Shown one piece after another: positions 31,820-41,443 of a stretch of DNA of 47,853 bases (positions are counted from its first letter, which is position 1; each line of letters starts with the position of its first letter). A program made the translations under genes and the position numbers. The notes beneath the pieces are model-generated. The model ran no database searches, was not told the origin of the DNA, and worked only from the letters and a program-made list of their open reading frames with translations. The stretch covers positions 1 through 47,853 of the forward strand of contig NZ_JAJAYI010000018.1 in NCBI RefSeq assembly GCF_026786305.1, written 5' to 3'. Source of the DNA: Cryobacterium sp. GTDB lineage: Bacteria > Actinomycetota > Actinomycetes > Actinomycetales > Microbacteriaceae.

Positions 31820-31930
31820 TCTCGAAGTCTGGCAGATTCTACGGATTTTACCTAATGGAAACGAATCAATAGCAGTCTTACCTCTATCACAGCCGAGTCG
31901 TTCGGCAGCAGCAACCGAGACGGAGCACTT

Positions 31931-33046
31931 ATGTTGGTCGGCATTCCCACAGAGATCAAGAACAACGAGAACCGCGTCGCGATCACCCCGGCCGGCGTCA
32001 ACGAGCTCACCCGCCGCGGCCATGAGGTCATTCTTGAAAAGGGCGCCGGACTCGGCTCAAGCATCACCGATGATGCTTTTCGCCTCGCCGGGGCATCCAT
32101 TGTCGACACCGCCGCCGAAGTGTGGGCCGCGGCAGACCTGCTCCTGAAGGTCAAGGAGCCCATTGCCAGCGAATACCCGCTGATGCGCCAGGGCCAGGTG
32201 CTGTTCACCTACCTGCACCTCGCGGCATCCGCTGAGTGCACCGACGCGCTGCTTGCCTCGGGCACGACCGCGATCGCCTACGAAACCGTGCAGCTCGCCG
32301 ACCGCAGCCTGCCGCTGCTCTCGCCGATGAGCGAGGTTGCCGGCCGCCTGTCGGTGCAGGTCGGCGCGTACCACCTGCTGAGCGCCAACGGTGGCAGTGG
32401 CATTCTGCTCGGCGGCGTACCCGGAACCCCCAAGGCCAAGGTCGTCGTGATCGGCGGCGGCGTCGCCGGCGAGCACGCCGCGGCCAACGCGCTCGGCATG
32501 GGCGCCGACGTGACCATCATCGACCTGTCCCTCGCCCGCCTGCGCCAGCTCGAAGCTCGCTTCAACGGCGAGATTCAGACTCGTGCCTCGACCCAGTACG
32601 AGATCGCCGAGCAGGTGCGGGAAGCCGACCTCGTGATCGGCTCCGTGCTCATTCCGGGCGCGCAGGCACCCAAGCTCGTCACCGACGACATGGTCGCCTC
32701 GATGAAGCCGGGTTCCGTTCTCGTCGACATCGCGATCGACCAGGGCGGCTGCTTCGAGGGCTCGCACGCCACGACGCACGATGACCCCACCTTCGCCGTG
32801 CACGACAGCGTCTACTACTGCGTCGCCAATATGCCCGGCGCCGTGCCGGCCACGTCGACCCGGGCGCTGACCAACGCGACGCTGCCCTACGTCCTCGCGC
32901 TCGCCCAGAAGGGGTGGAAGAAGGCCATCGCCGAAGATGCCGCCCTCGCCAAGGGCCTCAACACCCACAACGGTCGCATCACCAACGCGCACGTCGCGTC
33001 AGCGTTCCACGCCGAGCTGCTGACGGTCGCTGACGCGATCGCCTGA
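31931..33046 (+). CDS. ald: Alanine dehydrogenase
   Basis: The protein has 371 residues, the standard length. It converts L-alanine to pyruvate and ammonium with NAD. MLVGIPTEIKNNENRVAITP has the substrate arginine R15; K75 (KVKEP) and catalytic H96 (YLHLAAS) match the mycobacterial enzyme exactly in position. The nucleotide-binding motif is VVVIGGGVAGEHAA, and VLVDIAIDQGG supplies the catalytic aspartate. CGGAG lies 6 nt before the ATG. The gene diverges from an Lrp-type regulator and probably answers to alanine availability. Intact and ordinary. Confidence 0.97.
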   Translation: MLVGIPTEIKNNENRVAITPAGVNELTRRGHEVILEKGAGLGSSITDDAFRLAGASIVDTAAEVWAAADLLLKVKEPIASEYPLMRQGQVLFTYLHLAASAECTDALLASGTTAIAYETVQLADRSLPLLSPMSEVAGRLSVQVGAYHLLSANGGSGILLGGVPGTPKAKVVVIGGGVAGEHAAANALGMGADVTIIDLSLARLRQLEARFNGEIQTRASTQYEIAEQVREADLVIGSVLIPGAQAPKLVTDDMVASMKPGSVLVDIAIDQGGCFEGSHATTHDDPTFAVHDSVYYCVANMPGAVPATSTRALTNATLPYVLALAQKGWKKAIAEDAALAKGLNTHNGRITNAHVASAFHAELLTVADAIA

Positions 33047-33087
33047 CGCGATCGCCTGACGCGCGTCGGTGCGTCGATCGCCCATTT

Positions 33088-33125
33088 CTACCGAGAGTCC
33101 TCGTTCAAACGGAGATTCTCGGTAG
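33088..33125. terminator. Hairpin between ald and the converging exporter gene
   Basis: CTACCGAGA (33088-33096) pairs perfectly with TCTCGGTAG (33117-33125), with more partial pairing inside. No T tract. It probably serves both converging genes. Directly before it, GACGCGATCGCCT is duplicated at 33034-33060, overlapping the end of ald. Confidence 0.6.
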
Positions 33126-33162
33126 TACTGCGGGCATCCAGCCTTCGCTCTCGTGGCGCGGC

Positions 33163-33789
33163 TCAGATGCCGATGGCCATTCGCACGCCGAGGGTGATCA
33201 TGACGACGGCGATGAAGCCGTCGAGAATTCGCCACGATCCGGGCTTGGCGAAGAAGGGGCGCAGCATCCGCGCCCCGAAACCGAGCGCGAAGAACCACAG
33301 AAAGCTCGCCACAACAGCGCCGCCGCCCCACCACCAGCGTTCGGCTGCGCCCTGCTGGTTGGCGACCGAACCGAGAAACACGACCGTATCGAGGTAGACG
33401 TGCGGGTTGAGCCAGGTCAGGGCAATGGTCGTTGTGACGGCAACTTTTGCGCTGATTCCGGTGCTCGCCGACGCGACGAGGTTCTTCGGCCGAAATACCC
33501 GCACGGCGGCGAAGACCCCGTAGCTCAGGAGAAACCCGACGCCAGCCACCTGCACGACAATCAGAAGCGCGGGAGCGGTGCCGACGAGGGCTCCGATGCC
33601 GAGGATGCCGGCGAGGATGAGCACGGCGTCGGAGACCGCACAGATCAGCACGGCCACCAGAACGGTGCGGTTGTGGGCCTCTATACCGAGGCGCAGAATG
33701 AACGCGTTCTGTGAGCCGATGGCGACGATGAGCGCGAGCCCGGTCAGGATTCCAAAGAGCGCGGGCAGCAGGGTCTCGGCGAGGTGCAT
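33163..33789 (-). CDS. LysE/ArgO-type amino-acid exporter
   Basis: The protein has 208 residues from ATG 33789 (MHLAETLLPALFG), or 214 from the GTG at 33807; neither start has a strong ribosome site. Six helices and the LysE pattern are clear: GLALIVAIGSQNAFILRLGIE, ALTWLNPHVYLDTVVFLGSVA, and WFFALGFGARMLRPFFAKP. It exports basic amino acids (arginine or lysine) or related compounds. The next gene upstream is a MarR-type regulator on the same strand, about 55 bp away; no LysG-type regulator is adjacent. Confidence 0.92.
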   Translation of the reverse strand: MHLAETLLPALFGILTGLALIVAIGSQNAFILRLGIEAHNRTVLVAVLICAVSDAVLILAGILGIGALVGTAPALLIVVQVAGVGFLLSYGVFAAVRVFRPKNLVASASTGISAKVAVTTTIALTWLNPHVYLDTVVFLGSVANQQGAAERWWWGGGAVVASFLWFFALGFGARMLRPFFAKPGSWRILDGFIAVVMITLGVRMAIGI

Positions 33790-33863
33790 GAGTACCAATG
33801 TAGGCACGGGTGGCGACGGAGGCGAGCCGAGCCATCCGCTCCAATGCGGCGTGGCGAGCGCGA

Positions 33864-34310
33864 CTAGTGTGCGCTGGTTGCGGCGATGACCGCGTGCAGG
33901 CTCTCGCGCAGGGCTGCCAGGTCATCCAGTGGCAGGTTGAGCGCTTCGACGACCCGCGGCGGAATGGTTTCGGCCACCGCGCGCAGAGCCGTGCCGCGCT
34001 CGGTCAGGGTGATATCGAGGGCGCGTTCGTCGGAGAGACGGCGTTGGCGGCGCACGTAGCCGGTGGTCTCCAGTCGCTTGAGCAGGGGCGAAAGGGTGGC
34101 GGGCTCAAGGCAGAGGGCCCGGCCGAGGCCTTTGAGCGTGCGCGGGCTCTCGTCCCAGAGGGCGAGCATGACCAGATACTGCGGGTGCGTGAGCCCGAGT
34201 GGCTCAAGAATGGGCCGGTACAGGGCGATGACATTGCGCGAGGCGATTGCCAGGGCGAAGCAGACCTGGTTGTCGAGAGCGAGGGGGTTCTCGAGCGTTG
34301 ACGATGTCAT
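33864..34310 (-). CDS. OhrR/MarR-family regulator
   Basis: The protein has 148 residues. DNQVCFALAIASRNVIALYRPIL carries the cysteine (C17) that in OhrR proteins senses organic peroxides. The winged HTH follows: LTHPQYLVMLALWDESPRTLKGLGRALCLEPATLSPLLKRLETTGYV, with RRLSDERALDITLTERG as wing. A second Cys (C67) sits in the recognition region. It diverges from a small zinc-ribbon gene with a perfect palindrome over that gene's promoter. There is no ohr gene beside it, so its target is unusual. Confidence 0.9.
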   Translation of the reverse strand: MTSSTLENPLALDNQVCFALAIASRNVIALYRPILEPLGLTHPQYLVMLALWDESPRTLKGLGRALCLEPATLSPLLKRLETTGYVRRQRRLSDERALDITLTERGTALRAVAETIPPRVVEALNLPLDDLAALRESLHAVIAATSAH

Positions 34311-34331
34311 GGGGCGTTCCGTTTCGACCGA

Positions 34332-34367
34332 TTGTTCTGCGTGCTTTTAGTTAGTACACTAACAGTT
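34332..34367 (+). promoter_or_regulatory. Leaderless promoter overlapped by a MarR-type palindrome
   Basis: A -35 TTGTTC (34332-34337), a 17-bp spacer and a -10 TACACT (34355-34360) predict a start at about 34367-34368, which is the ATG itself. The perfect palindrome GTTAGT-AC-ACTAAC (34350-34363) covers the -10, a position at which a repressor blocks RNA polymerase. The divergent OhrR/MarR protein is the obvious candidate. Confidence 0.7.
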
Positions 34368-34610
34368 ATGACACACGGCAAGGAATCCCGCTCGCGTATG
34401 AAGGGTCCCGGCGGACTGACGGCTTGGCTCAATGGTCATCTGTTTCCCATACTCGGGCCGCCGCCGGTCGGTCCGAGCGGGTCAGATCTGTTGCCCGCGG
34501 CGCCCGCGCCCGTGCGCGGCTGCCCGGTCTGCGCCCAACCGATGGACCAGCACGACATCGACCGCACCGGCGAGCGCACCCAGCTGCACTGCCCTCCTGT
34601 CGCGCACTAA
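34368..34610 (+). CDS. Small protein with CxxC zinc-ribbon half
   Basis: The protein has 80 residues. It starts MTHGKESRSRMKGPGGLTAW and ends with CPVCAQPMDQHDIDRTGER followed by TQLHCPPVAH. CPVC, His and LHC could bind one zinc, like a ribbon or treble-clef. The start is fixed by the leaderless promoter. I do not recognise a characterised family. Control by a redox-sensing OhrR-like repressor and its thiol-rich motif suggest a role in the oxidative response, but this is inference. Confidence 0.7.
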   Translation: MTHGKESRSRMKGPGGLTAWLNGHLFPILGPPPVGPSGSDLLPAAPAPVRGCPVCAQPMDQHDIDRTGERTQLHCPPVAH

Positions 34611-34734
34611 CCTGCTGCCTCGAACGGATGCCTGCGCCGGGTTTCGGCAGGCGGCACCTGTTGGACTGCTGGCACGGTGAACGAGCGCCCTGTCCCGGCG
34701 GCGCACTAGGCTCGGTGTCAATAACGGGAGATTG

Positions 34735-36417
34735 ATGTCCACGACGGCGTACCGCACTGACCTCGACCGCGCGATCGCCGAATTGAGCGCCGGAAGTGAG
34801 CGATGGGCGCAGACCACCCTCGTGGCACGCGCCGACCTGCTGGCGCGCACCGGGGTATCCGTTTCTGGCGAGGCCGAGCGCTGGGTGGCCGCGGCGGCCC
34901 GCGCCAAGGGTGTTGAACCGTCGTCAACACTCATCGGCGAGGAGTGGCTGACCGGGCCGTATGGCGTGCTCACCGCGCTGACGGCGCTGGGGCGCACCCT
35001 TCGATCGCTCGCTGGTGAACGCAGCCCGCTCTTCGGTCGACGGTTTGGACGCGCGCCGGGCGGTCGCGTCACGGTTGCGGTGCTTCCGTACCGCGCCTAT
35101 GACGGACTGCTGCTGCACGGCTTCCGTGCGGAGGCCTGGCTGCGGCCGGGCGTGACCGCGGCGCAGGCCCGGTCCCGAGCCGGATTGGGGCAGCTCACGC
35201 CCGCAATGACCGGCGGGGTAGGCCTCGTGCTCGGTGCCGGCAATATCTCATCGATCGCACCCCTGGACGTGCTCTACGAGCTCCTGGCGCACAATCGCGT
35301 GTCGATTCTCAAGCTCAACCCGACCTTCGACGGCTTGTTGCCGGTCTATCGGGCGGCGCTCGCCCCCCTCATCGACGCGGGCCTGCTGCGCATCGTCACC
35401 GGCGGCGCCGACGTGGGCAGCTACCTCGCCCACCACCCCGGCATCAGCCACGTGCACATAACCGGCAGCGCGGCCACGCACGATGCGATCGTGTTCGGTG
35501 GATCCACACCGGATACTCCGCGCCTCACGAAGCCGATCAGTAGCGAACTCGGCGGTGTCTCGCCGATCATCGTGCTGCCCGGGCGGTGGAGCGCCCAAGA
35601 CCTCCGTTATCAGGCCGCACACGTGGCCACCATGCGGCTGCACAACGGCGGTTACAACTGCATCGCCGGTCAGGTGCTCGTGCTGAGTGCCACCTGGCCG
35701 CAGAAGGCCGCGTTTCTCGGCGAGGTTGCAGCGGCCCTGGCCGCCGCGCCGGCCCGGCCAGCATGGTACCCCGGCAGCGAGGAGCGGATGCGCGCCGCCC
35801 GGGCCGCCTATCCCGCCGCGCGGTCGGTGGCCGGCGGGCACCTGCTCGTTCTGGCGGGGGCATCCGCTGCACAGGAAGATATGCTCACAACAGAATATTT
35901 CGCACCGGTACTCGGCGTGCTGCAACTGCCGGGCAGCGGCCAAGCCTTTCTCGACGCCGCCGTCGAGACGGTCAACCGTGATTTTCTTGGCACACTGGGC
36001 GCCAATATTCTCGGGCTACCGGGCACGATTCGTCGGCTTGGGCCGGGGTTCGAGCAGGCCGTGGCGCGCCTGCGCTATGGAACCATCGCCATCAACGCCT
36101 GGACCGGCGTCGGCTTCCTGTCGGTGGCGGCACCGTGGGGTGCGTTCCCGGGCCACACTCTCGACAACGTGCAAAGCGGCATCGGCGTGGTGCACAACGC
36201 CCTGCTTCTCGATGAGGTGGAGCGAACGGTGGTGCGGGGGCCGTTCCGGCCGTTTCCGCGCTCGATCGCCCACGGCGAATGGGCGCTGTTGCCGAAGCCG
36301 CCGTGGTTCGTGTCAGCCCGAAGCGGCTCACTGACCGCCCGCCTGCTGACCGACTTTGCTGCCCGCCCGTCGGTGCGGAAGCTCCCGCGCATCCTCGCCG
36401 CCGCTTTTCGTGCCTGA
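34735..36417 (+). CDS. Aldehyde dehydrogenase-superfamily protein
   Basis: The protein has 560 residues from ATG 34735 (GGGAG 4 nt upstream). Catalytic cysteine 309 lies in GGYNCIAGQV, and glutamate 271 in SSELGGVSPIIV. LVLGAGNISSIAPLDVLYEL and SILKLNPTFD form the cofactor site, resembling the less common acyl-CoA-reductase/large ALDH group. The N-terminal 110 residues and C-terminal 80 are extra compared with ordinary ALDH. Oxidation of a long or bulky aldehyde is likely; the substrate is unknown. It is followed 46 bp later by the GNAT-AAA+ gene on the same strand. Confidence 0.85.
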   Translation: MSTTAYRTDLDRAIAELSAGSERWAQTTLVARADLLARTGVSVSGEAERWVAAAARAKGVEPSSTLIGEEWLTGPYGVLTALTALGRTLRSLAGERSPLFGRRFGRAPGGRVTVAVLPYRAYDGLLLHGFRAEAWLRPGVTAAQARSRAGLGQLTPAMTGGVGLVLGAGNISSIAPLDVLYELLAHNRVSILKLNPTFDGLLPVYRAALAPLIDAGLLRIVTGGADVGSYLAHHPGISHVHITGSAATHDAIVFGGSTPDTPRLTKPISSELGGVSPIIVLPGRWSAQDLRYQAAHVATMRLHNGGYNCIAGQVLVLSATWPQKAAFLGEVAAALAAAPARPAWYPGSEERMRAARAAYPAARSVAGGHLLVLAGASAAQEDMLTTEYFAPVLGVLQLPGSGQAFLDAAVETVNRDFLGTLGANILGLPGTIRRLGPGFEQAVARLRYGTIAINAWTGVGFLSVAAPWGAFPGHTLDNVQSGIGVVHNALLLDEVERTVVRGPFRPFPRSIAHGEWALLPKPPWFVSARSGSLTARLLTDFAARPSVRKLPRILAAAFRA

Positions 36418-36463
36418 GCGGGTGCAATAGATTGGCAGCACACCCACTGATGCGAGGTTCACG

Positions 36464-37750
36464 ATGACTGGCTGGCGACTGCGCGATTTTCACTCCGACG
36501 ACCTGGACGGCATTCTGCGTCTGTGGGAGGAGATCAAGGCCTCCGAAACCGAGCCGGTCTACGGTCTCTCCGAAGTGCTCGCTTCCTGTCAGAAGGATCA
36601 CGCCGTCGTGGCGGTGCACGGCGATGAGGTCGTCGGCGCCGCCGTCGGGCGGGCCGCCCACGCCCAGGGCTGGATTGTCTTTCTGGCCACGGCGGCGAAG
36701 TGGCAGAGCCAGGGCATCGGCACGGCCATGCTCGCCGCACTCGAAGCCCGCATGGCCCCGTACGGCATGACCAAGCTGTCGGCGCTCATGCCCGAATCGG
36801 AGGCCAAGATCGATGCTTTTCTCAACCGCGGTTTCGAGGTGAAGAAGAACCTGCGGTACTTCGAACGGCACATTCCCGTGCAGCGCGAGGAGCTCAAGCT
36901 ACTCGTCGAACTCGGCGGGCGGCTGCTGCCGCGCGACCTGTGGCAGAAGGTCGGCGGTATGGCGCGTGAGAAGGAACTGCTCGAACGCCGGTTGGTCATG
37001 CCGCTGGCCAAACCCGAACTGGCAGAGCAGTATGGTGTCTCACCGCCCAAGGCCGTTGTGCTGTTCGGCCCTCCCGGCACCGGAAAGACCACCTTCGCCA
37101 AGGCCATCGCCTCCCGCCTGGAATGGTCATTCATCGAGGTCTTCCCGTCGCGTCTCGCGGCCGACCCGCAGGGCCTCGCCGGCGCACTACGAGAAACTTT
37201 CCTGAAGATCTCCGAGCTCGAACACGCGGTCGTGTTCATCGACGAGGTCGAGGAGATCGCCGCCCAGCGTCAGGGCGAACCGCCGTCGACCATGCAGGGT
37301 GTGACCAACGAGCTGCTCAAGATCATCCCGGCCTTTCGCGAACAGCCGGGGCGCCTGCTGGTGTGTGCGACCAACTTCATTCGCGCGCTCGATTCCGCCT
37401 TTCTCCGTCATGGACGCTTCGACTATGTTGTGCCGATCGGGCTGCCGGATGTCGCTGCTCGCCAGGCCATCTGGGAGCGCTACATTCCGCAGGCTGTGTC
37501 CAACGAGGTCGACCTCGCCGTGCTGGTCGAAAAGAGCGACGGCTTCTCGCCGGCCGACGTCGAGTACGCCGCTCATCGGGCCTCCCAACACGCGCTCGAG
37601 AAGGCACTCTACAAGGTCGGAGACGGGCCGGTCATAAACGGCCCGAGCACCGAGGACTATGCCATCGCAATCTCCGAAACCCGCAGAACCGTGTCCGAAG
37701 AGGTCGCTGCCGAGTTTCTCGAAGACATCGAACGCCTCGCCCGGCTCTAG
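36464..37750 (+). CDS. GNAT acetyltransferase fused to an AAA+ ATPase
   Basis: The protein has 428 residues. Residues 3-135 are a GNAT domain, with the acetyl-CoA loop QSQGIGTAM (81-89) and PESEAKIDAFLNRGFEV. Residues 160-428 are an AAA+ module: Walker A GPPGTGKTT (202-210), Walker B VVFIDE (256-261), sensor 1 CATN, arginine finger in FLRHGRFD, and sensor 2 helices. The ATPase part resembles the proteasome/FtsH/ClpX-like AAA group rather than NTPases of replication. Such fusions occur in actinobacteria, and no function is established. An acetylation-linked protein remodeller is possible. Confidence 0.9.
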   Translation: MTGWRLRDFHSDDLDGILRLWEEIKASETEPVYGLSEVLASCQKDHAVVAVHGDEVVGAAVGRAAHAQGWIVFLATAAKWQSQGIGTAMLAALEARMAPYGMTKLSALMPESEAKIDAFLNRGFEVKKNLRYFERHIPVQREELKLLVELGGRLLPRDLWQKVGGMAREKELLERRLVMPLAKPELAEQYGVSPPKAVVLFGPPGTGKTTFAKAIASRLEWSFIEVFPSRLAADPQGLAGALRETFLKISELEHAVVFIDEVEEIAAQRQGEPPSTMQGVTNELLKIIPAFREQPGRLLVCATNFIRALDSAFLRHGRFDYVVPIGLPDVAARQAIWERYIPQAVSNEVDLAVLVEKSDGFSPADVEYAAHRASQHALEKALYKVGDGPVINGPSTEDYAIAISETRRTVSEEVAAEFLEDIERLARL

Positions 37751-37974
37751 GCAAGCGGATGCTGCGGCGGCGATACCGACTCAGCTTCGCCTCATCGCGC
37801 GGCGGCAGTCAGTGGGCAGGCGGGCCTTGCACAATTGCGAGTCCAGCGTGTGACCCGGGCCCGGAGTGAAGCGCCCGACAGCGTGGACGTGTCCCTGATC
37901 GACGGAGCTTGGCAGGCCGGGTGTCGGATACCGCCATCGATATCCGCTTTCCACGGCCCCGTCGTGAATGGGAT
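37751..37974. other. Short intergenic stretch
   Basis: Between the GNAT-AAA+ gene and the converging membrane gene 224 bp hold no gene, clear terminator or repeat. Confidence 0.4.
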
Positions 37975-38439
37975 CTAGCGCACCGTGCGGCGGTGCAGCG
38001 CGACGGCGACGAGCGCCTGCCAGATCACGAAGCCCTCGACTACGAGTGAAAGAAGGCCAAGCGGTTCGAGCCAGTTCCCGATGTCGCCGGTGGCCATCGG
38101 CATGCCGACGGTGCGATTGACGATGAAGCCGACCATGACGGCGGCCGACAGCGCTGCGGCGGCCAAGAAGTCGATTCGAGAGCCGACGACGAGCACCCGC
38201 TCGATTATGACCGCCGAGGCGATGATCAGTCCAACGTAGGAGAACGCCAAGTAGGGCGTTTCGGCAAACTTACCGGGTAGATCGAGAATGTGGATCGCAG
38301 CCACGACGGCGAGCGAGAGCGCGACCGTGATGCGGCGAGTGAGCAGATGCTGATCGATCAGGCGCGCGCCCGTGTTCTCCGAGTGCACTGCTGTGGAACG
38401 CGCGCCTTGGGCCGCCGATCGCGGGGTGGTCGTAGTCAT
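37975..38439 (-). CDS. Four-helix membrane protein of unknown function
   Basis: The protein has 154 residues from ATG 38439 (MTTTTPRS), with GAGAGG as ribosome site; the open frame extends further upstream but without such a site. Four hydrophobic segments: about 37-55, 62-82, 93-113 and 125-147. DLPGKFAETPYLAFSYVGLI and FIVNRTVGMPMATGDIGNW are the most distinctive parts. I do not recognise a named family. A large hairpin sits in its leader. Confidence 0.75.
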   Translation of the reverse strand: MTTTTPRSAAQGARSTAVHSENTGARLIDQHLLTRRITVALSLAVVAAIHILDLPGKFAETPYLAFSYVGLIIASAVIIERVLVVGSRIDFLAAAALSAAVMVGFIVNRTVGMPMATGDIGNWLEPLGLLSLVVEGFVIWQALVAVALHRRTVR

Positions 38440-38449
38440 GATTTCCTCT

Positions 38450-38499
38450 CCATGGGGTGGCTCCCCTCGAATACCTTGACAGGCAAGGAGCCCCCATGG
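38450..38499 (-). promoter_or_regulatory. Hairpin in the leader of the four-helix protein
   Basis: The arms CCATGGG-gt-GGCTCC (38450-38464) and GGAGCC-CCCATGG (38487-38499) give 13 bp with a 2-nt bulge and a 22-nt loop. It begins 10 bp above the ATG, near the ribosome site. It could act on RNA (control of translation) or DNA (repressor site). No riboswitch class was recognised. Confidence 0.5.
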
Positions 38500-38732
38500 C
38501 CGAATCATGGGCGAAACATAGCATTCTCCGTGTTTGCTGTCAGGCTGAGACGACGATTCTGAGATTTTCACAGGACGGTGCGGGTTCGGATGGCGGCAGC
38601 GCAGATCTTGGGGTAGTCATCGCATCGCTCGCCCCGGTGGTGATGAAGGGGTTGATCAGATTTCAGCGCATAACGGCAGGTTGAGAGTGTCTTTCCCACG
38701 CCGGCGGGACCCGATCGAGCTGGGCGATGGCG

Positions 38733-38816
38733 GCGTGCTACTCTGCCCTCGCGTCGCCTTGGATAGGTGTCGCGGCGTGCTGCTTTGCTCATGCGCCGCC
38801 CGTGATAGGTGTCGCG
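38733..38816. repeat. 42-bp direct repeat, two copies
   Basis: Two adjacent 42-bp units (38733-38774 and 38775-38816) begin GCGTGCT and both end in GATAGGTGTCGCG; a few bases differ in the middle. It lies 125-210 bp upstream of the secreted-protein gene, in what should be its promoter region. Repeated binding sites for a regulator are one explanation. Confidence 0.8.
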
Positions 38817-38941
38817 GCGCGAGACGGAGTGAAGTCGATCGAATTGGCCGTCCCAACGACCGGAGGGGAGTGCAGAGGCGGGCGACCCACGTCAGCTTTG
38901 TCCAACCTGACATCCCTCTTCCTGGAGGGAAGGAGAACATC

Positions 38942-39904
<963 letters not shown>

Positions 39905-39931
39905 TCCACAGCCCGCCGCACCAGCCTCGCG

Positions 39932-39966
39932 TCAGGTCCCCAGCCCTCATCGGACTGGGGACCTGA
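39932..39966 (+). terminator. Rho-independent terminator after the secreted-protein gene
   Basis: TCAGGTCCCCAG (39932-39943) pairs perfectly with CTGGGGACCTGA (39955-39966), with an 11-nt loop and TATTT after it. It stands 28 bp after the stop. Confidence 0.85.
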
Positions 39967-40163
39967 TATTTGCACGTGGGTGCACAGCTTCTGGACCGGT
40001 GCCGATGCGCGCGCACAGTGTCAGGCAGCGACCGGTCCGGTGACCGTTTCGCTCCCGGGCACGCGGGCGGCTTTTCATAGTCAACTCGATCGGCGCCGCC
40101 CCGCCACCTGAAGATGAAAGAACACCGCCATCTGTGAGTGAAAGCCACACATTCTGTGAATAA

Positions 40164-40379
40164 ATGTCGACGGCCGTTCTTCATCCCGATAACCTGATTC
40201 CACGTAACGGCACCATCGAGCGCTCACATCGAATTCTCGACGAGCTGGTCAAGGAACCGACGATCGACGCGCACCGGTCCGGGGCGCAATCGTATCCAGC
40301 CGTTGTCGAAGGTGGAGGGCATTATTACCATTGCATCGACCCGTATTGCACCACCCGATACCGCAAGGACACCCCGTGA
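40164..40379 (+). CDS. Small Cys/His protein coupled to a Drr-type ABC exporter
   Basis: The protein has 71 residues, MSTAVLHPDNLIPRNGTIER at the start and GGGHYYHCIDPYCTTRYRKD at the end, where two Cys and two His may form a metal site. Its stop overlaps the GTG start of the ATPase gene (GTGA). There is no strong ribosome site; a leaderless start is possible. I do not recognise a family. The coupling suggests a role with the exporter, as leader protein, sensor or substrate. Confidence 0.65.
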   Translation: MSTAVLHPDNLIPRNGTIERSHRILDELVKEPTIDAHRSGAQSYPAVVEGGGHYYHCIDPYCTTRYRKDTP

Positions 40380-41443
40380 TCATTGAGGCCCAGGGCCTGA
40401 CCAAGACCTACCAATCCAAGACTGGGCCGGTGCACGCGCTCGCCGGGCTCGACCTGCAGGTGCCGCGCGGCACGGTCAAAGCCCTCCTCGGCCCCAACGG
40501 CGCCGGAAAGACCACCGTCGTGAAGATGCTCACGACACTGATCAGACCGGATGCCGGCACCGCTGTTATCGACGGAATCGACGTCGTCCGTCACCCGAAG
40601 TCAGTGCGTCGCATCATCGGGGTATCCGGCCAGTATGCGGCCGTTGATGAAAATCTCACCGGTTTCGAAAACCTCGAGATGGTCGGTCGGCTCTACCATC
40701 TGGGCGGCGCGGCAGCCCGCAAGCGGGCGCAGGAACTCATCGACCTGTTCGAGCTCACCGCCGCCGGCAACCGGCCGGTCAGGGGGTTTTCCGGCGGTAT
40801 GCGAAGGCGAATTGACCTCGCTGGCGCACTCGTCATTAACCCCAAGGTGCTTTTTCTCGACGAGCCAACCACCGGGCTCGACCCGCGCAGTCGCATCGCC
40901 CTGTGGGACGTCATCAAGCGCCTCGTCGCTGACGGCACGACCGTGTTGCTGACCACGCAATACCTCGAAGAGGCCGACCAACTCGCCGATGACATCGTCG
41001 TCATCGACGACGGCCGCGTCATCGCCGAGGGCACCTCCGATCAGCTCAAGGCGCAGATCGGTGGGCACCGTGTGGTTGTGGCGCTCGTCGATGCCGCCGA
41101 CGGCGCGGCTGCCCGCGACGTTCTCGCCCGGTACGGTTCGGGCAACCCGTCGGTCTCCACCGACGGGCGCGGAGTCGAGGTTGCCGTCACCGACGGCCCC
41201 ACCGCGCTGCAGAACATGCTCGCTGACCTGCGCGCCGCGCAGATCAACCTGCACGATGCGGGCATGCGCCGCCCCACCCTCGACGACGTTTTTCTCAAGC
41301 TCACCGGCCACAAAGCTGATCTGAGCGCGACCGGGGACGATCCCGATGCCGACGGGTCCAAGCTGTCGAAGCGGGCGCAGGCCAAGCAGGTACAGGCGCG
41401 CGCGGCGAAGACCGAAATGGCAGATCTGGAGAAAATGAAATGA
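40376..41443 (+). CDS. ABC exporter ATPase, DrrA type
   Basis: The protein has 355 residues from GTG 40376. Walker A GPNGAGKTT, signature FSGGMRRRIDLAGAL, Walker B VLFLDEPTTGLDP and TQYLEEADQLADDIVVIDDGR are typical of the daunorubicin-resistance (DrrA) group. The C-terminal part adds the DrrA regulatory domain (PTLDDVFLKLTG) and a Lys/Ala-rich tail. It should power export of a hydrophobic drug or lipid together with the permease that follows with a 4-nt overlap. Confidence 0.94.
   Translation: MIIEAQGLTKTYQSKTGPVHALAGLDLQVPRGTVKALLGPNGAGKTTVVKMLTTLIRPDAGTAVIDGIDVVRHPKSVRRIIGVSGQYAAVDENLTGFENLEMVGRLYHLGGAAARKRAQELIDLFELTAAGNRPVRGFSGGMRRRIDLAGALVINPKVLFLDEPTTGLDPRSRIALWDVIKRLVADGTTVLLTTQYLEEADQLADDIVVIDDGRVIAEGTSDQLKAQIGGHRVVVALVDAADGAAARDVLARYGSGNPSVSTDGRGVEVAVTDGPTALQNMLADLRAAQINLHDAGMRRPTLDDVFLKLTGHKADLSATGDDPDADGSKLSKRAQAKQVQARAAKTEMADLEKMK

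Noticed and set aside
38681..38941. An upstream start for the secreted protein, which would translate the 42-bp repeat
   Set aside because: It would bury the signal peptide; the ATG at 38942 has AAGGAG at a proper distance.
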